NCBI GenBank assembly: GCA_900320235.1 | Contig: ONRO01000332.1 | Span: 1 to 8,485, forward strand | Direction of reading: 5' to 3' | From: an uncultured Eubacteriales bacterium | GTDB taxonomy: Bacteria > Bacillota > Clostridia > Oscillospirales > Acutalibacteraceae | DNA length: 8,485 nt | Part shown: positions 1-6,159 of the stretch, piece by piece | Position numbering within the stretch: position 1 is the stretch's first letter | Layout: every line of letters begins with the position of its first letter | Program-made: the position numbers and the translations under genes | The notes under the pieces: model-generated | What the model was told of the DNA's origin: nothing | The model's database searches: none | Seen by the model: only the letters and a program-made list of their open reading frames with translations

Positions 1-150
1 CAACTTACCAAGTTTTCAGCTTAACCAAGCCAACCACGCTCACACGAAACTAATCTTCCTGTATTACCCCTGATTCCCGACTCACTCTTTACACACTGCA
101 TAGACCGTGAAGAGTTGCCTTATTATTACAGCATTTCCTGAATTTGTGCG

Positions 151-179
151 TTGATTGTCACATTATAAAGAGTTATCAT
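151..179 (+). promoter_or_regulatory. Probable sigma-A promoter of the CAP-protein gene
   Basis: A TTGATT box (151-156) and a TATCAT box (174-179) are separated by exactly 17 bases, matching 4/6 and 5/6 positions of the vegetative consensus. The predicted start point lies close to 186, where a GC hairpin begins, about 45 bases before the CAP gene ATG. Predicted from sequence alone. Confidence 0.5.
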
Positions 180-185
180 AAAGAA

Positions 186-199
186 GGCGGAATACCGCC
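186..199 (+). other. Leader hairpin at the predicted mRNA 5' end
   Basis: GGCGG (186-190) and CCGCC (195-199) form a perfect 5-bp stem with loop AATA. It sits at or within a few bases of the predicted +1 of the CAP-protein transcript. A GC stem at the extreme 5' end can protect an mRNA from 5' decay. It has no T-run, so it is not a normal terminator. The role is inferred. Confidence 0.4.
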
Positions 200-230
200 G
201 GTTAATACATAAACTGAAAGGAGTTTTTTT

Positions 231-1012
231 ATGAAAATATCTTCAAAGATCCTGTCAGCCGGACTGTCGGCAGTAATGCTGTTAACAGCTGTGCCGCTTA
301 CAACGGTGCAGTCAGTGCAGCAGACTGTAAGAATATTCTGATAACATCAACAGTAAACTGTGATTCAGAGGACTGTAAAAGTATTCAGAAACTTGTCAGC
401 GACATATGTAAGGACGGGAACTGCAGCAGATCAGCTGTAATAAGTTTTCTCCCGGACATCAAAAAATGTATCGGAGAAGGATGTAATACCAGCCAGCCTC
501 AGAAAACAACGGAAATTACCGCAAACAACCTGACAAAACAGGATCAGACAAAGCCGGCACAGGATAATATCACCAGTAATATACCCGCATCAGCCCCTGA
601 AACAAAGATTGATAAAACTCAGTCAGAAAGCGGCTTCAATACTGCGTTTGAAGATGAGGTCATAAGACTTGTAAATGCAGAACGTGCAAAAAATGGCCTT
701 TCCGCTCTTCAGAAGGACGAGGGTGCAACTGCTGCTGCTCATATCAGAGCAAAGGAAATCGTTCAGTCATTTTCCCATACAAGACCTGACGGTAGCTCAT
801 GCTTTACTGCAGCAAAACAGCTTGGCTTATCCTATAATACAGCAGGAGAAAATATTGCGTCCGGCTATGCTGACCCTCAGCAGGTGGTAAACGGCTGGAT
901 GAATTCTGAAGGACACCGCAGAAATATTCTGTCGTCTTCTTTTACTAAACTTGGTACAGGCTGCTTTTCAAGCGGCGGAGTACTTTACTGGACTCAGTTC
1001 TTTATAGGTTAA
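231..1012 (+). pseudogene. Secreted CAP/SCP-domain protein, frameshifted in its signal peptide
   Basis: An ATG at 231, preceded by AAAGGAG (217-223), opens a signal peptide (Lys at residues 2 and 6, hydrophobic core through SAVMLLTAVPLTT). That frame stops at 339-341. The rest of the protein is open in the -1 frame down to the TAA at 1010-1012, and that frame has no start codon upstream. Removing two bases at 306-308 would restore TTAVSAADC, a normal AxA cleavage site, so a 2-bp insertion is the simplest explanation; a 1-bp deletion nearby is the alternative. The mature part has a Cys-repeat segment (about 323-487), a Thr/Lys/Gln/Pro linker (about 488-634) and a C-terminal CAP domain (635-1009). 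The CAP hallmarks are intact: SFSHTRPDG with its His, GENIA with its Glu, and GWMNSEGHRRNIL with the second conserved His. Bacterial CAP proteins are extracellular and mostly of unknown function. If the shift is a sequencing error, the gene is intact. Confidence 0.8.
323..487 (+). repeat. Tandem Cys-spaced protein repeat inside the CAP gene
   Basis: Seven Cys codons start at 326, 359, 374, 407, 422, 467 and 482. They give the pattern C-x10-C-x4-C-x10-C-x4-C-x14-C-x4-C. The units align as about 16-residue repeats beginning DCKN, DCKS and NCSR, each with a hydrophobic stretch followed by a short polar turn (CDSEDC, CKDGNC, CIGEGC). The first two are also similar in DNA, both starting GACTGTAA. 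I do not recognise this as a named domain. Disulfide-stapled short helices are a plausible structure in a secreted protein. Confidence 0.6.
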
Positions 1013-1018
1013 AATAAT

Positions 1019-1058
1019 CGTGTAGCCGCACTTTATTAATGCGGCTGCACGTTTTTTT
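1019..1058 (+). terminator. Rho-independent terminator of the CAP gene, possibly bidirectional
   Basis: A 12-bp stem pairs 1019-1030 with 1040-1051 (one T-G wobble), with a 9-base loop, followed by seven T (1052-1058). It lies 6 bases after the CAP stop codon. Read on the minus strand the same hairpin is followed by ATTATTTTAA, so it may also stop transcripts from the convergent sodC gene, which has no better hairpin of its own. Confidence 0.85.
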
Positions 1059-1121
1059 CTGCAATAAAACTGCTGTAACCGGCTGATAAATGACACGGTC
1101 TGTGAACAGATCAGAACTTTT

Positions 1122-1562
1122 CTAACACCGGCAGATCAGTCCGCAGGCTATTTTTTCTCCTGCATTTCCTGACGGCTGTGTTCTGAAATCATCTGTTCCG
1201 CTGTGTATAACAACCGTTTTCCCTGTGATTTCGCATACACTGAAACGGTTTGTACGAAACTCCATAAATGCATGTCCGTTATATGAAAGAAGCGGCGGCA
1301 TATCTCCTGAATGCATCGGATGCGGCTTTTCATCAAGGTCAAAATGTCCGCCTGAAGCAGAAAAATCCTTTCCGCCGCAGCTGTCACCCCCATGAATATG
1401 AAAACCGTGAAACATTGAACAGCTGTCCGGAAGATTTGAAATATCAGCCCTCACTGTTACACTATTCCCTGTCTGGAAAAACAAAACCTCTCCGCATATC
1501 TGCGGACAGCTTTCTCCTCCCCTGATAACAGCTTTTGCTGACGGTCTGTTTCTTTGCAGCAT
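1122..1562 (-). CDS. sodC: Cu/Zn superoxide dismutase (SodC-like), no signal peptide
   Basis: This 146-residue protein matches the Cu/Zn superoxide dismutase family, which converts superoxide to peroxide and oxygen. The copper ligands are visible as H55 and H57 (HGFHIH), H73 (GGHF) and H120 (VVIHS). H73 bridges to the zinc site with H81, H84 and D87 (HPMHSGD). C62 and C140 fit the structural disulfide. The signature GNAGEKIACG is present near the C-terminus, with Lys137 where eukaryotic enzymes have the active-site Arg, a conservative change. The zinc loop is shorter than in E. coli SodC. The start at 1562 is fixed by AGGAGGG (1568-1574 on the complement) 5 bases upstream. The N-terminus (MLQRNRPSAKA) has no hydrophobic segment, so the protein is probably cytoplasmic, unlike typical periplasmic or secreted SodC. 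It stands alone, divergent from the DUF421 gene and convergent with the CAP gene. Confidence 0.92.
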   Translation of the reverse strand: MLQRNRPSAKAVIRGGESCPQICGEVLFFQTGNSVTVRADISNLPDSCSMFHGFHIHGGDSCGGKDFSASGGHFDLDEKPHPMHSGDMPPLLSYNGHAFMEFRTNRFSVCEITGKTVVIHSGTDDFRTQPSGNAGEKIACGLICRC

Positions 1563-1604
1563 AAAATCCCTCCTGAAAAATATTATGAAATCCTGAATTG
1601 TATT

Positions 1605-1633
1605 ATTACATTTCTGAACAGAAAAAGTATAAT
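1605..1633 (+). promoter_or_regulatory. Sigma-A promoter of the DUF421 gene
   Basis: ATTACA (1605-1610) and a perfect TATAAT (1628-1633) are separated by 17 bases. The predicted start near 1640 leaves a leader of about 68 bases before the ATG at 1708. The sequence lies in the 145-bp divergent gap shared with sodC; I could not assign a convincing promoter for sodC on the other strand. Confidence 0.6.
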
Positions 1634-1707
1634 ACAGGAATTTCAGGAAAAACTATTCTATGCATACACGATGCTCTTTTTATTAATTCATTTCATGGAG
1701 GTCAGCT

Positions 1708-2385
1708 ATGGAATATCTGAAAGTAATAACCGCTTCATTGTTTTCCGCTTTTATGCTTTTCGTTATCGCAAAATTTATCGGCCATAAACAAATATCCCAG
1801 CTTGAACTATTTGATTATATCACCGGTATAACACTTGGCTCGATCGGCGCAGAACTTGCAACAACTCTTGATAAGCCATGGTGGAAACCTGCAATCTCAA
1901 TGCTTGTCTTCGGTGCAGTAACTGTTGTTCTCGGAGCTGTTACAAGAAAATTTCCAAAAGCAAGAAAATTTATCAACGGTACTCCTACGATAATTATGAA
2001 CCGGGGAAAAATCTACCGAAAAAATATGAAAAAAGCAAAGCTCGAACTCAGCGAATTTATGCTTCTTTGCAGACAGGAAGGTTATTTTCACCTGAGTGAC
2101 ATTTCGACCGCTGTCTATGAGTATAACGGCAAGCTTACTATTCTTCCGGTCAGCTCAAGCCGTCCTCTCCAGCCTGAGGATATCGGTCTGCGCCCTGAAA
2201 ATGATTCGATCGATACTGAGCTTATCATGGACGGAAGAATAATGCGGGGAAATCTGAAAAGAATGGGTCTTGATGAGACCTGGCTGAAAAAACAGCTGAA
2301 GCTTCAGGGACTGGGCAGACCTTCGGATATCTTCCTAGCAGTCTGCGGTAGTGATCTCAAGCTTTCTGTTTACGGAATGGAATGA
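1708..2385 (+). CDS. DUF421 / YetF-type membrane protein
   Basis: The 225-residue product has the layout of the DUF421 family (YetF, YdfS and YrbG of Bacillus subtilis). Three hydrophobic segments lie near residues 5-24, 33-51 and 59-78, followed by a soluble, probably cytoplasmic, domain. Family-like stretches include FDYITGITLGSIGAELA in the second segment, GTPTIIMNRGKI after the third, LSEFMLLCRQEGYFHLSDI, and the NGKLTILP strand that follows. The start is supported by GGAGG (1697-1701) six bases upstream. The molecular function of the family is not established; Bacillus members are linked to stress and sporulation regulons. The length is normal and no frame damage is seen. Its stop is only 7 bp from the stop of the convergent asnB remnant, with no terminator between them, which suggests a rearranged downstream region. 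Confidence 0.88.
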   Translation: MEYLKVITASLFSAFMLFVIAKFIGHKQISQLELFDYITGITLGSIGAELATTLDKPWWKPAISMLVFGAVTVVLGAVTRKFPKARKFINGTPTIIMNRGKIYRKNMKKAKLELSEFMLLCRQEGYFHLSDISTAVYEYNGKLTILPVSSSRPLQPEDIGLRPENDSIDTELIMDGRIMRGNLKRMGLDETWLKKQLKLQGLGRPSDIFLAVCGSDLKLSVYGME

Positions 2386-2392
2386 GCTTTCT

Positions 2393-2833
2393 TCAGACAA
2401 TAGTAACATGGTATTTCCTGAACCAGTAGTCAAGCTGTATGATATATGCAAGTATCTGCGGTGCTCGCATCAGCTGACCATACCATGGTGAAGATATCTT
2501 CTCCGGGTCATTTATTATCGCTTCCACTCCGCTTTTATCAATGATGTCAGAAAGCGGACTGCTGCTGTCAGACAGTATTTCCCTGACTTTTCCGGCACAA
2601 AGCTCAAAATAAAGCGGATTGTGTGTTTTCGGATATGGACTTTTCTTCCTGTCAATTATGCTGTCCGGCAGCAATCCCCTGAATGCAGCCCGCACAATTC
2701 CCTTTTCTCTGCCGCCGAGAGCTTTCAGCTTCCACGGCATATTATATGCATAGTCAACTATTCTGTAATCGCACAGAGGTACTCTGACTTCAAGTCCGCT
2801 GTACATCGACATACGGTCTTTTCTATCACATAA
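2393..2833 (-). pseudogene. asnB: Asparagine synthetase (AsnB) C-terminal fragment
   Basis: About 147 residues match the C-terminal end of glutamine-hydrolysing asparagine synthetase, which normally has more than 500 residues. Recognisable parts are DRKDRMSMYSGLEVRVP, CDYRIVDYAYNMPWKLKA, GGREKGIVRAA, RKKSPYPKTHNP and the normal C-terminus around LDYWFRKYHV. The N-terminal glutaminase domain (Cys nucleophile) and the SGGxDS ATP-binding loop are absent. The frame stays open upstream of the homology to 2887, where it meets the recombinase TAA in the same frame, but there is no ribosome binding site and no sensible start except internal ATGs. Homology fades around 2833-2845, so the rest was removed or displaced there. 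The fragment cannot be an active synthetase. It is best read as the 3' part of a gene interrupted by the element carrying the adjacent recombinase. Confidence 0.87.
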
Positions 2834-2887
2834 GGATATAAAAGAAAACAGGATAATAACCGAGTGTCTGATATTCAGCGGAACATT

Positions 2888-4384
2888 TTATCTGTACATA
2901 ATTTCTATCGTTCCGTCACCTACAACAATCTTTTCTATGAATGCCTGTGCTGTCAGTTTCTTTTCATTGAAGCTCAGCTCATTCCATTCTGTCAGTGTCT
3001 GCCTTATTTTTTCAGCATCCTGTTCTGTTCCTGCCTGCTCATGCAGCTTCTTCAGCTCTTCCATGATATTCCTGCTCCCGGCTTCAAGCATTTCTATTCT
3101 TTCATTTATATAATGCATCAGGCTCTCCCCTGCATCCGCTACCTTATCAAGAAGCTTTTCTGCTTCTGCCTTGTTTTTTTCAAGCCTGATCTTCAGCTCG
3201 TTTTCTTCCGCCGTGAAACCTCTTTCCGAAAATTCAAAGCCTTTTATTCTGGCTATAAGACTGTTTTTTACTGCGGATTCTATTTCATCAAAGGTCATGC
3301 AAGCCGTTCGTCCCTGACAGCTGTGTTCTTTCTTTCCTCCGCAGCTAAGATAACGCCTGCCGTTTTTCTGTCCGCCGACAACTGTGACTCCCTTTCCGCA
3401 GAACCTGCATTTTGTAAGCCCTGTGAGCCATGTACTGCTGCTTTTCCCGCTGCGGCTCAACGGCTTGTTTCTGTCAAGCTCTTTCTGGACAGCAAGCCAT
3501 TCTGACGAAGTAATTATTCCCTCGTGCAGATTCATCTGGACATTCTCTCCCCTGAGATCAGAAAACTTCCTTACTGTCTTTCCCTTCCGCCTTCCGTATA
3601 CCGTGCAGCCGAAAATACCGACATAATTTTCCACCGGCTGATTCATTTCCGCTCCCTTTGAAGCAAGATACTTATATACCTCAACATCTGCACGGACATA
3701 CACTGTATTGCGCAGAATCCTGCTTACTGATACCGCTGTGAAAGGCTTGCCCCTGTTTGTCAGGGCTTTTTTTCCGTTCAGTATCTTTGCGATCCTGCCC
3801 AGACTCCTGTTCAGACGATAATCAGTATACATCCATCTGACATTGCTCAGCTTTTCAGGATGTTCACTTTCCGGCTCAAGCATATGTGTGTGAATGCCGT
3901 CAATGATGATCTCCTTTCTCTGAAAACCATATGGTGCAGCTCCGGCAAGATACAGCCCTTTCTTTGCACGCTCATAGAAATTATCCCTCACTCGTTTCTG
4001 TATCATATTCCTCTCAAGCTCTGCAAAAACCATGATTATCTGCAAAGTTGCCTTTCCCATTGCATTTGAAGTATCAAACTGCTCACAGCAGGATACAAAT
4101 TCGACCCTACGCTTTTCAAATTCGCTGTATATACCGACAAAATCAAGCAGAGAACGGCTTATCCTGTCCACCTTATATACTATAACCTTTTCGATGATAC
4201 CCGTTTCAACAGCCTTCATCATTTTCTCAAAACCCGGCCGGTTTGTATTTGCTCCCGTATATCCCTTGTCTGAAAATACTGTGTACTTTGCATCTCCTAT
4301 TACCCTGACGCATGTATCCCTTTGCTGTTCGATTGAAATGCTGTCCTTTTTATCGACTGACTGACGGCAGTATATTCCTATCAT
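2888..4384 (-). CDS. Large serine recombinase (resolvase/integrase family)
   Basis: This is a complete large serine recombinase of 498 residues that would integrate and excise an element by cutting both strands at short att sites. The catalytic domain begins MIGIYCRQS, with nucleophile Ser9; NRPGF (Arg49) and KVDRISRS (Asp73, Arg74, Arg77) supply further conserved active-site residues. The recombinase DNA-binding domain follows (about 140-290, with APYGF at 150-154). A zinc ribbon has C326, C329, C348 and C356. A charged coiled coil covers about 396-465. The frame is open up to an ATG at 4546, but that adds 54 residues unlike the family. I chose ATG 4384 because GGGAG lies 8 bases upstream and family members start a few residues before the IYxRxS motif; ATG 4390 is a less well spaced alternative. 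A small ORF overlaps the start by 35 bp. The gene ends about 55 bp from the asnB fragment, as expected for an integrase beside its attachment site. Confidence 0.93.
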   Translation of the reverse strand: MIGIYCRQSVDKKDSISIEQQRDTCVRVIGDAKYTVFSDKGYTGANTNRPGFEKMMKAVETGIIEKVIVYKVDRISRSLLDFVGIYSEFEKRRVEFVSCCEQFDTSNAMGKATLQIIMVFAELERNMIQKRVRDNFYERAKKGLYLAGAAPYGFQRKEIIIDGIHTHMLEPESEHPEKLSNVRWMYTDYRLNRSLGRIAKILNGKKALTNRGKPFTAVSVSRILRNTVYVRADVEVYKYLASKGAEMNQPVENYVGIFGCTVYGRRKGKTVRKFSDLRGENVQMNLHEGIITSSEWLAVQKELDRNKPLSRSGKSSSTWLTGLTKCRFCGKGVTVVGGQKNGRRYLSCGGKKEHSCQGRTACMTFDEIESAVKNSLIARIKGFEFSERGFTAEENELKIRLEKNKAEAEKLLDKVADAGESLMHYINERIEMLEAGSRNIMEELKKLHEQAGTEQDAEKIRQTLTEWNELSFNEKKLTAQAFIEKIVVGDGTIEIMYR

Positions 4385-4550
4385 CTGCATCTCTCCCATG
4401 ATACTCTCTGAGAATATCAAGACATAATTCTGTGATCTCACTGCTGAATATCTTCTGCTGTGTGCTGCTTCGCACAGGAATGTATTCTGTAACTGACAGC
4501 CTGCCAGATTCAAAGTGACAGGTGCTGTATTCTTTTCCGCCTTCATTCAA
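4350..4550 (-). CDS. Small ORF overlapping the recombinase start
   Basis: A 66-codon ORF in another frame from the recombinase runs from a TTG at 4550 to the stop at 4350-4352. It overlaps the recombinase start (4384) by 35 bp, an arrangement that favours coupled translation. The TTG has AGAGG about 9 bases upstream; an earlier in-frame TTG at 4586 has no such site. The product is polar, with a stretch around FESGRLSVTEYIPVRSS, an amphipathic segment SSEITELCLDILREY and a basic tail. It has no signal peptide or membrane segment. I do not recognise the family. Its position suggests an element-encoded accessory protein, such as a directionality or regulatory factor, but that is inference. An ATG at 4546 in the recombinase frame overlaps this start and could instead be a longer recombinase N-terminus. 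Confidence 0.5.
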   Translation of the reverse strand: MNEGGKEYSTCHFESGRLSVTEYIPVRSSTQQKIFSSEITELCLDILREYHGRDADDRNILPSVSR

Positions 4551-4626
4551 TGTACATGACCTCTTTTCATTTTCCGGGCTGTACAATTATTATTCACAAC
4601 TGCACTGAAGAATGACCTGCTCAAAA

Positions 4627-4682
4627 GCTTTTTTTAAAAATCCTGAAAAGCTATTGACAGATCCAATACAGTATGCTATATT
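4627..4682 (+). promoter_or_regulatory. Distal promoter of the GntR-ABC operon with A/T-tract UP region
   Basis: A perfect TTGACA (4654-4659) and a TATATT (4677-4682) are separated by 17 bases, the best promoter in the window. Just upstream, 4627-4652 holds T7 and A5 tracts flanked by the inverted arms AGCTTTT and AAAAGCT, which could act as an UP element or bent DNA. Predicted start is near 4689, leaving a leader of about 185 bases before the GntR start. Confidence 0.7.
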
Positions 4683-4685
4683 TAA

Positions 4686-4710
4686 ATTGTACTAATTGAT
4701 GTAGTACAAT
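4686..4710. promoter_or_regulatory. Perfect inverted repeat at the distal promoter +1, likely operator
   Basis: ATTGTACTA (4686-4694) and TAGTACAAT (4702-4710) are exact 9-bp reverse complements around a 7-base centre. The repeat begins 4 bases after the -10 box and covers the predicted transcription start, a classic repressor position. The neighbouring GntR regulator is the obvious candidate ligand, although this sequence differs from the second inverted repeat at 4816-4840. Confidence 0.6.
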
Positions 4711-4806
4711 CAGACAATATAAATTTCTGTTTCCTGTGAACGCAGATATTCAAAATCCAGTTTTAATGCCGTTTTTCAGAGTTTTTTATCATTAAAACAT
4801 ATTATT

Positions 4807-4840
4807 TTACCGGATTGTGTATCATACAGTGTAATACACA
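4807..4840 (+). promoter_or_regulatory. Proximal promoter overlapped by a YtrA-type operator
   Basis: TGTGTAT (4816-4822) and ATACACA (4834-4840) form an inverted repeat with an 11-base centre. Inside it, GTGTAATACAC (4829-4839) is itself a perfect palindrome. GTGTA/TACAC half-sites are the kind described for YtrA-subfamily GntR repressors. A weaker promoter, TTACCG (4807-4812) and TGTAAT (4830-4835) with a 17-base spacer, lies underneath, with predicted start near 4842, about 30 bases before the regulator gene. Binding here would block this promoter or transcripts arriving from the distal one. Confidence 0.55.
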
Positions 4841-4873
4841 GGAAAACTGTATTTCATGAAAGGAGGAATCAGC

Positions 4874-5257
4874 TTGTTCAGTATGTTCAATATTAATTAT
4901 CAGAGCGGTGATCCCATCTATCAGCAAATATACAATGAAGTAGTCAAGGAGATTTCACTCGGAATACTTTCTCCGCACGAAAAGCTTGCAGCTGTACGGG
5001 AACTTGCCTCAACACTGGGTATCAATCCGAATACCGTTTCAAAAGCCTATCAGCTGCTCGAACAGAACGGATATATTTACTCGTCCGTCGGCAAAGGCTC
5101 GTTTGTCAGCGATAACTCAGGAATGCTTGCAGGGCTCAAGGAGAATGCTGTGAAAAGAGTCAGAAAGGAAATCAAAACAGCTTACAACCTTGGTATACCA
5201 TACGATGATGTTGTGAATATTGCTGATGTAATCTATAACGGAGGTGGCAAAAGCTAA
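4874..5257 (+). CDS. GntR-family transcriptional regulator, YtrA-like
   Basis: This is a short GntR regulator of 127 residues, the usual size of the YtrA subfamily. The N-terminal winged helix-turn-helix covers about residues 9-79: PIYQQIYNEVVKEI, the VRELAS helix, LGINPNTVSKAYQLLE as the recognition region, and the wing GYIYSSVGKGSFV. Only about 48 residues follow, a small helical dimerisation tail with no large ligand-binding domain. The start is TTG 4874, with AGGAGG (4861-4866) seven bases upstream. An in-frame ATG at 4856 lies in front of that ribosome binding site and is unlikely. The common LPSVRELA motif reads LAAVRELA here. The stop overlaps the next start by one base (TAATG), so repressor and ATPase are translationally coupled. 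It probably represses its own operon through the inverted repeats upstream; the inducing signal cannot be read from sequence. Confidence 0.92.
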   Translation: MFSMFNINYQSGDPIYQQIYNEVVKEISLGILSPHEKLAAVRELASTLGINPNTVSKAYQLLEQNGYIYSSVGKGSFVSDNSGMLAGLKENAVKRVRKEIKTAYNLGIPYDDVVNIADVIYNGGGKS

Positions 5258-6159
5258 TGCTTGAAATAAAGAATATTACAAAACGCTTCGGTGAAAAAAC
5301 TGCGCTTGAAAATATGTCATTCACAGTTCCGGAGGGGTCAGTCTTCGGGCTGATCGGGTCAAACGGTTCGGGTAAATCAACCCTGCTCAGGATAATATCA
5401 GGCGTTTTCAAACCCGATGAGGGCAGCGCTGAAATAGACGGAGAATGTACATTTGAAAATCCTGCAGTAAAGGAAAAATGTTTTTTTATTTCTGATTATC
5501 CGTATTACTACAATAATTCAACCGTGGACAACCTTGTGAAATTTTACAGGGACCTTTACTCCACCTGGGATGAGGAAAAATACAGAAAACTCTGCACTAT
5601 CTTCCCTATCGGCACAAAGGACAGGATAGTCAATATGTCAAAGGGAATGCAGCGTCAGGCTGCTCTTATGATCGCACTTTCTGTCTGCCCGAAGTATATA
5701 CTTCTTGATGAGATCTTTGACGGACTTGACCCCGTTGTAAGACAGCTTATCAAAAAGCTTATCATGGAACTTGTGGCTGAAAACAAAACGACTGTTATTA
5801 TCGCTTCTCACAACCTCAGGGAACTTGAGGATGTCTGCGATCATATCGGTCTGATACATAAAGGCGGTATCATTCTCGAAAAAGAGCTTGATGAAGCTAA
5901 ACTCGGAATACACCGTATTCAGCTTATCCTTGAAAATGAAAAGGATCAGGAGTTTTTAAAGGACCTCGATCTGATCAGCATGAAAAATCAGGGCAGAATG
6001 CTGATGCTGACAATAAGAGGCGACGGTCAGATGATAGAGGAAAAAATCAGGGCACACAAGCCTGTTTATTTTGAAATGCTTCCGCTTACTCTTGAGGAAG
6101 TATTTATCAGTGAAATGGAGGCGGTAGGTTATGACATCAACAACATCCTCGAAAAATAA
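5257..6159 (+). CDS. ABC transporter ATP-binding protein, YtrB-like
   Basis: The 300-residue protein is the ATPase of an ABC transporter and should sit on the cytoplasmic face bound to the permease encoded next. Visible motifs are Walker A GSNGSGKST (34-42), a signature region NMSKGMQRQ (126-134), Walker B YILLDE (147-152, catalytic Glu152), D-loop GLDP (156-159) and H-loop His185 in ASHNL. The Q-loop position reads FISDYPYYY without Gln, and the signature is SKGMQ rather than LSGGQ; both variations occur in YtrB-type ATPases. Residues after about 220 form a C-terminal accessory domain. GGAGG (5240-5244) precedes the start at a rather long 12 bases, so coupling with the upstream gene probably matters. 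The 3' end overlaps the permease gene by 29 bp. Confidence 0.94.
   Translation: MLEIKNITKRFGEKTALENMSFTVPEGSVFGLIGSNGSGKSTLLRIISGVFKPDEGSAEIDGECTFENPAVKEKCFFISDYPYYYNNSTVDNLVKFYRDLYSTWDEEKYRKLCTIFPIGTKDRIVNMSKGMQRQAALMIALSVCPKYILLDEIFDGLDPVVRQLIKKLIMELVAENKTTVIIASHNLRELEDVCDHIGLIHKGGIILEKELDEAKLGIHRIQLILENEKDQEFLKDLDLISMKNQGRMLMLTIRGDGQMIEEKIRAHKPVYFEMLPLTLEEVFISEMEAVGYDINNILEK

Noticed and set aside
1..150. Possible gene or RNA end at the left edge
   Set aside because: No frame of useful length, no tRNA or rRNA features and no terminator could be recognised.
300..341. Programmed -1 ribosomal frameshift in the CAP gene
   Set aside because: No slippery heptamer of the X XXY YYZ type and no obvious downstream pseudoknot; a small insertion or deletion explains the data better.
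2864..3505. 213-codon open frame on the plus strand opposite the recombinase gene
   Set aside because: It lies entirely antisense to a well-supported recombinase; its Cys/Phe/Leu-rich composition is what the reverse of that coding sequence gives, and it has no family resemblance.
4385..4546. 54-residue N-terminal extension of the recombinase from ATG 4546
   Set aside because: Serine recombinases begin a few residues before the catalytic Ser motif; the extension is unlike the family, and the better spaced ribosome binding site is at ATG 4384.
4856..4873. ATG 4856 as the start of the GntR regulator
   Set aside because: The AGGAGG ribosome binding site would be inside the coding sequence; TTG 4874 has ideal spacing and gives the standard family N-terminus.
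5257..6159. Divergent ABC signature SKGMQ and missing Q-loop Gln as signs of a dead ATPase
   Set aside because: Walker A, catalytic Glu, D-loop and H-loop His are intact, and such variants are usual in YtrB-type ATPases.
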